A program made the translations under genes and the position numbers. DNA of 64,000 bases from Mycolicibacterium sphagni (GTDB lineage: Bacteria; Actinomycetota; Actinomycetes; Mycobacteriales; Mycobacteriaceae), in assembly GCF_013337765.1 (NCBI RefSeq), contig NZ_VBSB01000005.1, positions 620,001-684,000 of the forward strand, read 5' to 3'. Shown one piece after another: positions 58,187 through 64,000 of this stretch (position 1 is the stretch's first letter; each line of letters opens with the position of its first letter). The notes below the pieces were generated by a model. The model did not search any database and was not told where the DNA came from. It saw nothing but the letters and a program-made list of their open reading frames with translations.

Positions 58187-58987
58187 GTGCTCGCCGCGCT
58201 ATTTCTGAGTTTCGCCGTCATCTTCGTCGCGGAATTGGGCGACAAGTCGCAGCTGATGGCGATGACGTTCGCGCTGCGCCATCGCTGGTGGGTCGTGCTG
58301 AGCGGCATCACCGTCGCGACGACGGCGGTGCACCTGATCTCCGTCGCCGTCGGCCACTATCTCGGCGCCGCACTACCCACCCATCTCCTGGGCATCCTCG
58401 CCGGTGTGGCCTTCGTCCTGTTCGGGCTGTGGACACTGCGCGGGGACAAGCTGTCCGACGACGAGGCCAGCCGGGCCCAGCGCAACACCGCGCCTGCCTT
58501 CTTCGCCGTGACGTCTGCGTTCCTCCTGGCTGAGCTCGGCGACAAGACCATGCTCGCAACGATCACCCTGGCCGCCGACAACGACTGGGTCGGCGTATGG
58601 ATCGGGTCGACCATTGGCATGGTCGCCGCCGACGCGCTGGCCATCCTGGTCGGCGCCCTGGCCGGCAAGCACCTGCCGGAGCGGCTCATCCAGCTCGGCG
58701 CCGCCGCCCTGTTCCTGGTGTTCGGCGTGTCCATGCTTCTCGAGGGGGCCTTCCCCACGGCACCTGCCATTGCCACCATCGGAATCGCGGTGGCCGCCGT
58801 CGTGTTGGCCGCGGCAGCGACTCGCGCACTGCCGGCGCGCCTGCGACCCGCCGTGCTCCGCACCGACGCCGCACAGACATCTGGGGCCAGACCGCATTCC
58901 GGATCGGTGTCGTCGGGGGTCGGAACCGAGGGTGGGGTGGCGGATCGGGTGGCAGGAGCGCCGCAGCCCCCTGGCGACTCGCCATAA
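58187..58987 (+). CDS. GDT1/TMEM165 (UPF0016) cation transporter, probable Mn exporter
   Basis: The start is GTG 58187 after GAGGAG; an upstream in-frame GTG (58127) would add 20 non-membrane residues. The 266-residue protein has two copies of the family motif ExGDKS/T: AELGDKSQL (first helix) and AELGDKTML (fourth helix), each in a three-helix repeat. A Ser/Gly/Pro tail of about 45 residues follows. Family members move Mn(II) or Ca(II). The riboswitch in its leader makes Mn detoxification the most likely role. It lies where Mtb has Rv3848, just before espR. Confidence 0.88.
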   Translation: MLAALFLSFAVIFVAELGDKSQLMAMTFALRHRWWVVLSGITVATTAVHLISVAVGHYLGAALPTHLLGILAGVAFVLFGLWTLRGDKLSDDEASRAQRNTAPAFFAVTSAFLLAELGDKTMLATITLAADNDWVGVWIGSTIGMVAADALAILVGALAGKHLPERLIQLGAAALFLVFGVSMLLEGAFPTAPAIATIGIAVAAVVLAAAATRALPARLRPAVLRTDAAQTSGARPHSGSVSSGVGTEGGVADRVAGAPQPPGDSP

Positions 58988-59311
58988 CCGCACTTACAGC
59001 AAAGTAGATTTCTGCGACCGCGCTCGATACCCTCGGTTGCTCAGGGTACTCTCAGGTTCTTGAGTGAGCGATTATCGGTCACCTGCTGCGCCAGCAGGGC
59101 TTCCACCATGCATTTCTTTGCCTCACCGTAGGCGGCGACCAGGTACCGACCTGAGAAAATACCCGCGCGGATGTTTGCCAGTAGCCCGAAAATGTCCGCG
59201 TGCGTCAATTATCCGGTAGTTTGCACTTGGTTGTCGGCGGATGTGTCGCTACGATGATCAGCAAATAAGCCAACGGAAATGACCGCTCTTCTGCATGTGG
59301 AGGTCAAAAAG
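58988..59311. other. 324-base leader region of espR
   Basis: No gene is seen. It contains a small inverted repeat CTGCTG-CGC-CAGCAG (59083-59097), an AT-richer zone at about 59150-59220 and a promoter-like element at 59227-59255. Regulatory binding for espR probably lies here. Confidence 0.6.
59227..59255 (+). promoter_or_regulatory. Putative espR promoter
   Basis: TTGGTT (59227-59232), a 17-base spacer and TACGAT (59250-59255). Transcription would start near 59262, about 50 bases before the espR ATG. Confidence 0.5.
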
Positions 59312-59710
59312 ATGAGCACGACGTTCTCGGCCCGACTGAATCGCCTGTTCGACACGGTGTATCCCCCAGGCCGGGGTCCTCATACCTCTGCCGAAGTGAT
59401 CGCCGCGCTGAAGTCTGAAGGCATCACGATGTCCGCTCCGTACCTTTCGCAGCTGCGTTCAGGCAACCGGACCAACCCGTCGTCCACCACGATGACGGCG
59501 CTTGCCAACTTCTTCCGAATCAAGCCGCAGTACTTCACCGATGATGAGTACTACGAGAAGCTCGACAAGGAGTTGACCTGGTTGGCCAACATGCGCGACG
59601 AGGGCGTGCGACGCATTGCCGCACGGACCGTCGGGCTGTCTCCGGAGGCCCAGCAGGACATCGTGTCCAAGGTCGACGAGCTCCGTCGTCGGGAACACCT
59701 CGACGATTAG
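59312..59710 (+). CDS. espR: Nucleoid-associated regulator EspR
   Basis: The start is ATG 59312 (MSTTFSARLNRLFDTVYPPG) after GGAGG; 132 residues, the Mtb EspR length. It has an N-terminal helix-turn-helix (TSAEVIAALKSEGITMSAPYLSQLRSG) and a C-terminal dimer domain (ELTWLANMRDEGVRRIAARTVGLSPEAQQDIVSKVDELRRREH). In Mtb it binds many loci, including espACD, and controls wall and ESX-1 functions. Similarity is high in the DNA-binding half and lower in the C-terminal half. The gene is tail-to-tail with an ImmA/IrrE operon, a neighbourhood absent in Mtb. Confidence 0.95.
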   Translation: MSTTFSARLNRLFDTVYPPGRGPHTSAEVIAALKSEGITMSAPYLSQLRSGNRTNPSSTTMTALANFFRIKPQYFTDDEYYEKLDKELTWLANMRDEGVRRIAARTVGLSPEAQQDIVSKVDELRRREHLDD

Positions 59711-59754
59711 CCCGTCGCTCCTGTCACAGGAGTTGCGGCAACGTTAGATCCCGG

Positions 59755-60894
59755 TCAACGCGGAGCGGCTTGGCTCTCCAGCGTCCGGTACTGGCGGGCG
59801 ATCTCAAGGATCCATTCCCGATCCGAGTAGCTTTCGGGCTGCCCAAGCCACCCCATGCCGGGGAACTGTCCCTGCCCCGCCGGACGCGCCACCCGCGGGG
59901 TGCGTCGTCCGGCGTGGATCCACGTGGCGATCGCAAGAGCCTGTGCGTCGGGGCTGACCGCTGCGCGATCGGCGTCGGTCAATACCTCCACCCGCGCGCG
60001 CTCCGGCTTCGCGGCCGCCAGATGCTCGGCCATCGTGGCTTCCAGGTACAGGGCGTCGGAGATCAATGACAATCGCTCTGCAACCCGGAAAATGAGTGGG
60101 CCGCGCGGCCGTTCGCCGATCCCGACGTCAGGCTGACGCCGCTCCAGTTCGGTCAGCAGTGGGTCGATGAGGCGCAATTCACGTCGACCACCGAACCAGT
60201 CCTCGACCGCGGGCAGCAGGGATCCCGCCGCGACGATCGCCATCGCGGCGCCCAACAGAGTCGCCGCGGTCCCCACGCCCACCAGATGCGACGTGCCCAC
60301 AGCCCGGATCAGGAAGAAAGCGGTGGCCGCCACCAGCAGAGCGATACCGACGGTGAAGACGAACAGGGCCCGGCCCCGGCGCGTCCGGTTCGAGTGCCGC
60401 ATGCCGGCCCACAACACCAGCGTGAAGGCGAGCATCACGTAGAGCAGCGGCAGCAGCCACGGCAGCGAGGTGTTGGCCGACCCGAGATTGCGGCGCAGGT
60501 ACTCCTGCGGCGACATCTCCGGCTGCTGACCGGACAAGAAGAACAGCACCAACGTGGCGACACTGATCGCACCGGCCACCGCGTACTGCGCCACCGCGAT
60601 CCGGCGGATGACTGCGGGACTGCGAGTCGACGCGACGCTGGTGATCATCACGCAGCTGCCCGCCGCACACCAGACCAGAGCCACCTGACTCAGGCCGATC
60701 GAGATGTTCGACCAGTGCAGGATGCTGTCGATCAGCAGCGTCAGCGGCGGCCAGTTCAAGGCGGCGACCAGGGCCAGACTGCCAAGAGCCACGATCATCG
60801 CCGAGCTGACCACCGACTGCTTGTTGACCAACGCCCACCCGATGCGCAGGCCGGTGGCCATTCCCAGCAGACCGGCGATCACCCAGACGATCAA
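59755..60894 (-). CDS. MAB_1171c-type membrane protein (DUF6545-like)
   Basis: The start is uncertain: TTG 60894 overlaps the ImmA stop (TTGA), and GTG 60882 four codons later is an alternative; the open frame upstream runs inside the peptidase gene. The 379-residue product has about seven membrane helices in the first 230 residues. A soluble C-terminal domain follows (RRELRLIDPLLTELERRQPDVG ... FRVAERLSLISDALYLEA), typical of the MAB_1171c putative-transporter family. These are regularly found after ImmA/IrrE peptidase and HTH genes in actinobacteria. Function unknown, maybe a signal or peptide exporter. Confidence 0.8.
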   Translation of the reverse strand: MIVWVIAGLLGMATGLRIGWALVNKQSVVSSAMIVALGSLALVAALNWPPLTLLIDSILHWSNISIGLSQVALVWCAAGSCVMITSVASTRSPAVIRRIAVAQYAVAGAISVATLVLFFLSGQQPEMSPQEYLRRNLGSANTSLPWLLPLLYVMLAFTLVLWAGMRHSNRTRRGRALFVFTVGIALLVAATAFFLIRAVGTSHLVGVGTAATLLGAAMAIVAAGSLLPAVEDWFGGRRELRLIDPLLTELERRQPDVGIGERPRGPLIFRVAERLSLISDALYLEATMAEHLAAAKPERARVEVLTDADRAAVSPDAQALAIATWIHAGRRTPRVARPAGQGQFPGMGWLGQPESYSDREWILEIARQYRTLESQAAPR

Positions 60895-61382
60895 CCAAAC
60901 GCCTCTCCGAGGCGAACTTGCACGATCGAGGACCGGTCCGACGGCGACCGGCCCAGCCGGTACAACAGCAGCGCCGCGAAATCCTCGGCTTCCTGCTCGA
61001 CGTCCTCGCCTCCGGGACCCATACATCCGGTGCGCTGGTTGAGCATGTAACCGATCAGGTCATCGCTGGCGAGCTCCGCCACATCGCGGGCGGCTTCGGT
61101 GACCGGGATGCCGTAATGCCCGAGGACGAGGTGACCCAGCTCGTGGGCCAAGGTGCGATCCCACGTGGGCAGGCCGTGCTGAATCAGGAAGACGTCGTGA
61201 TCGGCGTACTGACGCCACTGCCCGCAGACCCCGGCAGGCAGGTCGGCCATGGTGACTTCGATGAGACGGTCACGATCCTCGCTGACGGCGGCAACCAACC
61301 GGGTCAGTGAGATTTCACCGTGACGGGGGGCAAGATCCAAGACGTCATTGACTGCCGTGGTGACCCGGCGACTGGCCGACAC
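60891..61382 (-). CDS. ImmA/IrrE-type metallopeptidase
   Basis: This 163-residue cytosolic protein has the zinc motif AHELGHLVLGHYGIP (HExxH) and the downstream Glu region (EQEAEDFAALLLYR) typical of ImmA/IrrE (COG2856) peptidases, which cleave helix-turn-helix repressors upon a signal. GTG start at 61382. It is translationally coupled to the membrane protein downstream. The convergent neighbour is the helix-turn-helix regulator espR. Confidence 0.88.
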   Translation of the reverse strand: MSASRRVTTAVNDVLDLAPRHGEISLTRLVAAVSEDRDRLIEVTMADLPAGVCGQWRQYADHDVFLIQHGLPTWDRTLAHELGHLVLGHYGIPVTEAARDVAELASDDLIGYMLNQRTGCMGPGGEDVEQEAEDFAALLLYRLGRSPSDRSSIVQVRLGEAFG

Positions 61383-61430
61383 CTCATCCCCCTTCCCCGT
61401 CGGCGACTGGGCTGCGATGCGCGGTCCGCG

Positions 61431-62474
61431 TCACTGCACGAACCGGGTGGTCCCCGCACTCCGCACGACGTGGCCGGCTTTTGCTTGGCGATACCCGACG
61501 ACGCCTCCGAGTGCGGTGAGGGCGAGAATTCCGGCGAAACCCGGCAGGGCCAGCGCCGCGACCTCGCCCATCTTGGCCTCTCGGAGGTACCTGGGATAGC
61601 CAACCCTAGTCGACGGCGGCATTTCTGTACCCGCTCCTGCCGACGTGGCGGGAGGACGTTCGCGGGTCGTCGTGGATTCCCGACCAGGCCCCGTGCGCGG
61701 GCCGGGCTCGGCGCCCGGGCCGATCGGGCGGATCAGCGGTGGAGATACCGGTCCAAGTCCGATCAAGGGCGGCATCGTGATCGGCGGCGGTTCCAGGCTG
61801 GCGGGCCCGACCGTCCCATCCTCGGCACTGACGGCGGGTGGCTCCCCGGGCTGCCCCGGTTCACCGGGTGGAATCGTCCGCGGCCGCAGATCGATGCGGC
61901 CGCCACCGCCACCGCCACCGCCACCGACCGCCTCGGGTGCCTGGCCGATACCCAGACTCGGTGGACGGGCCACCCCGACAATCCCGACACCGTCACCGAC
62001 TTCGGCCCGCGGCCAGTGCAACGGCGGGAACGGCGGCAGTGGCGGGAGCACGATCGGCGGGAAGTGCGGGAAGTGTGGGAACGGCCAACCCGAATGCGGC
62101 CCATCAGAATCCGGCCAGCCGTGGTGCGGCCACCCGTGATGACCGGGCATCCCGGGATGCCAGTGGCCGTCGGGAAGCCCATGATAACGCCGCGAATCAG
62201 CCACAACTCCACCGTCCGGTCGCGTCGTACCCGGTTTGGTATCCGTGCCGCGGGGCTTTCGTGGGCCACCGGGTCGATGCGCACCCGGGCGCCCGCCGGG
62301 GCGCGCGTCGTTGCTGTCGGAACGGCCGTTGGCGTCCGGCCCGCCATGGCTGTTACCGACCGTGCCGGGGTCGGCGGCGGACATCGGCGCCCCGAGCATG
62401 CCCGTACCACCGCAGAGCAAACCACACGCGATCACCCAGCTAATCGCTGCGGCCTTCATCGGCGAGCGGTTCAC
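61431..62474 (-). CDS. Pro/Gly/His-rich exported protein with C-terminal membrane anchor
   Basis: This 347-residue protein has a signal peptide (KAAAISWVIACGLLCGG, probable cleavage near PMSAAD). A very long low-complexity region follows: Gly/Arg/Pro (60-90), His/Gly/Trp/Pro (HWHPGMPGHHGWPHHGWP, about 105-125), Phe/Pro and a poly-Gly run (about 184-192). One membrane helix lies near the C-terminus (ALALPGFAGILALTALGGVVGY, about 308-330) with a basic tail. The layout suggests a surface protein held by its C-terminus. Two ATG codons (residues 1 and 6) could be the start. No family is recognised; the His-rich part might bind metal. Confidence 0.7.
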   Translation of the reverse strand: MNRSPMKAAAISWVIACGLLCGGTGMLGAPMSAADPGTVGNSHGGPDANGRSDSNDARPGGRPGAHRPGGPRKPRGTDTKPGTTRPDGGVVADSRRYHGLPDGHWHPGMPGHHGWPHHGWPDSDGPHSGWPFPHFPHFPPIVLPPLPPFPPLHWPRAEVGDGVGIVGVARPPSLGIGQAPEAVGGGGGGGGGRIDLRPRTIPPGEPGQPGEPPAVSAEDGTVGPASLEPPPITMPPLIGLGPVSPPLIRPIGPGAEPGPRTGPGRESTTTRERPPATSAGAGTEMPPSTRVGYPRYLREAKMGEVAALALPGFAGILALTALGGVVGYRQAKAGHVVRSAGTTRFVQ

Positions 62475-62644
62475 GACGTTCCTCGAGTTAGCGGCGCAGG
62501 TGGCGCCGCGTCGGACGGTTTGCAGATCATTGTGGCATATCCGCAGGTCGTGATAAGCCCCCTTGGGCCGGGCGATAGGGTTAGCTGACCCGGTCGCGAG
62601 CGCGCCTCGCCGATCTCCGACGACCTACTCGGGAGGCATCAGGA

Positions 62645-63298
62645 ATGGGCCTGTTCAAGCGCAAAAGCCGTGCGACGCGCCGCGCGGAAGCTCGGGCGAT
62701 CAAGGCCCGTGCCAAGGCCGACGCCAAGCATTCGGCCCGCAATGAGCTCCGCCGTATCAAGTCCGCCGAGCGCTCCGAGAACAGGGCGATCAAGGCCCAG
62801 CTGAAGGTCGCGCGCGACGCCGACCGAACCGCGGTCAAGGTTGCCGAAGCGCAACTTAAGGCGGCCCGCGAGGGCAAACTCCTGTCCCCCACCCGGATAC
62901 GGCGTGCGCTGACAGTGTCGCGGCTGCTGGCCCCAGTCGTGGTACCCGTCGTCTACCGCGCTGCTATCGCGGCGCGAGGTGCAATCGACGAGCGCCGCGC
63001 CGATCGTCTCGGCGTGCCACTGAGCCAGCTCGGTCAGTTCTCCGGGGTCGGCGGGCAGCTGTCGGCGCGCGTCGCCGGCGCCGAGAACTCACTGCGGCAA
63101 GTCGCCGAGAAGAAGCCCAAAGATGCCGAGACCAAACAATTCGTCGCCGCGATGACCGAACGACTGAGCGCACTCTCGGTCGCCGTCACCGCCGCGGAGA
63201 ACATGCCAGGGCCGCGGCGCAGGGACGCTCACGCCGCGATCGCCGGGCAGCTCGACGGTGTCGACGCCGACCTGATGGCGCGCCTCGGCGTGCTGTGA
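62645..63298 (+). CDS. DUF6474 protein (Rv3850 orthologue)
   Basis: This 217-residue protein has a highly basic, helical N-terminal half (GLFKRKSRATRRAEARAIKARAKADAKHS in parts) that could form a long coiled coil (about 10-80). A short hydrophobic stretch follows at about 92-112 (RLLAPVVVPVVYRAAIAAR), then a helical C-terminal domain. It matches Mtb Rv3850 in length (218) and place. It may bind nucleic acid or the membrane surface; no function is known. GGGAGG precedes ATG 62645. Confidence 0.82.
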   Translation: MGLFKRKSRATRRAEARAIKARAKADAKHSARNELRRIKSAERSENRAIKAQLKVARDADRTAVKVAEAQLKAAREGKLLSPTRIRRALTVSRLLAPVVVPVVYRAAIAARGAIDERRADRLGVPLSQLGQFSGVGGQLSARVAGAENSLRQVAEKKPKDAETKQFVAAMTERLSALSVAVTAAENMPGPRRRDAHAAIAGQLDGVDADLMARLGVL

Positions 63299-64000
63299 TG
63301 ACCACCCGTCGGCTGACGACGCGCGGACTCAAGGCGGCCGCGCTCACCGCTTTCCTCATCCTGGGTTCGGTGTCAACTGCCGCGACGGCCGGCGCCCACG
63401 TCCATGTCGACGCCGACCACCCTGTACGCGGCGACTACGCAGTGGTCACTTTCCAGGTGCCCAATGAATCTGAAAAAGGCACTCCTACAACGAAAGTCAC
63501 CATCTCACTGCCGAATGTCGCGTCGGTCAGCACCGATGTGATGGCGGGGTGGTCCGCTGAGCTGGATCGCGATGGCACCACCGGCACGTATCGGTCGGTC
63601 ACGTTCACCGCGTCTCCCAACGCGGGTATCGGGGTGGGCCAGTTCGAGTTGTTCCCGATCTCGATCACATTGCCGGATGCCGATTCGGCGACGTTCCCGG
63701 TGGTGCAGACCTACGCCGACGGCACCGTCGTGCATTGGGATCAGCCGCCGCTGCCCAACGGCGAAGAGCCCGACTACCCCGCGCCGGTTTTGGAGTTGAC
63801 CTCCGGCCCGCCGGCTCTCAAAGAACGCCACGCGACACCTGCGGCCCCGGCCCCCACCACGGTTCCTGCGATGAGTGCCGCGCCGCCCTCGGGTGAGCAT
63901 GCCGAAGCCAAGGCCGGCCCCGACAACACCGCCCGCGCCCTGGCCGGCGGTGCGCTGCTGGTGGCCGCGATCGGCGTCGGTGTCGCGGTGGCCCGCCGAC
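63298..64000 (+). CDS. YcnI-like copper-binding protein, 5' part (runs out of window)
   Basis: The ATG shares one base with the preceding stop (TGATG). The visible 234 codons give a Sec signal peptide (AALTAFLILGSVSTAATAGA) with cleavage expected before HVHVDADHP. This leaves an N-terminal His, as needed for copper binding in YcnI (DUF1775). The Ig-like domain (about 36-170) includes AVVTFQVPNESEKGT, MAGWSAELDRDG and VVHWDQPPLPNG. A Pro/Ala/Thr linker and the start of a C-terminal membrane helix (ALAGGALLVAAIGVGVAVARR) follow, and the end is outside the window. Probably works with copper import or export proteins downstream. Confidence 0.87.
   Translation, partial: MTTRRLTTRGLKAAALTAFLILGSVSTAATAGAHVHVDADHPVRGDYAVVTFQVPNESEKGTPTTKVTISLPNVASVSTDVMAGWSAELDRDGTTGTYRSVTFTASPNAGIGVGQFELFPISITLPDADSATFPVVQTYADGTVVHWDQPPLPNGEEPDYPAPVLELTSGPPALKERHATPAAPAPTTVPAMSAAPPSGEHAEAKAGPDNTARALAGGALLVAAIGVGVAVARR

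Overview
The window is chromosomal DNA from a mycobacterium, most likely a rapid-growing Mycolicibacterium-type species. It is GC-rich, many genes start with GTG, and gene order follows the cell-wall locus of Mycobacterium tuberculosis (Mtb), roughly Rv3795 to Rv3851. That locus includes embB, accD4-pks13-fadD32, the antigen 85 genes, aftB-ubiA-glfT2-glf, erp, serS, pheA, glpQ1 and espR. Gene identities rest on motifs, length, order and remembered family sequences; no database search was run.

Layout. (1) 1-9852: 3' end of embB, an amino-acid permease, two small exported proteins, a minus-strand cluster (SCO6745-like protein, DID-repeat protein, RDD membrane protein, Ser/Thr kinase) and a molybdopterin oxidoreductase. 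(2) 9920-33757: the mycolyl-arabinogalactan core. AccD4, FadD32 and Pks13 make mycolic acids; Culp6, MPT51 and two antigen 85 mycolyltransferases handle mycolates outside the membrane; AftB, UbiA, PAP2, GlfT2 and Glf build arabinan and galactan; Erp and a peptidoglycan amidase follow. (3) 33754-38819: HAD phosphatase, two PlsC acyltransferases, a metallo-beta-lactamase/Rieske protein and an alpha/beta hydrolase. (4) 38819-41899: an accessory island. A type VII-style polymorphic toxin ends in a RelA/SpoT-like nucleotide pyrophosphokinase domain and is followed by a probable immunity gene. The island lies between two identical 64-bp direct repeats and carries a displaced copy of the 3' end of the neighbouring gene. 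(5) 41908-50161: DUF5718-like gene, serS, septum-formation protein, minimal metallopeptidase, and an operon with an S53 (sedolisin) peptidase and two membrane proteins. (6) 50168-58987: histidine phosphatase, pheA, an IdeR-type iron box before a DUF2470 gene, a CPBP membrane protein, an LCP-family protein, glpQ1, a DUF4328 protein, a gene-poor stretch with a DnaA-box cluster, an Rv3847-like gene, and a yybP-ykoY manganese riboswitch before a GDT1/TMEM165 transporter. (7) 59312-64000: espR, convergent to an ImmA/IrrE peptidase plus membrane-protein pair, a Pro/Gly/His-rich exported protein, a DUF6474 protein and the start of a YcnI-like copper protein.

Compared with the remembered Mtb order, bfrB is absent between the LCP gene and glpQ1, and sodA is absent before the Rv3847-like gene. 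No tRNA, rRNA, CRISPR array, integrase or transposase was recognised. The most original element is the repeat-flanked alarmone-synthetase toxin island.
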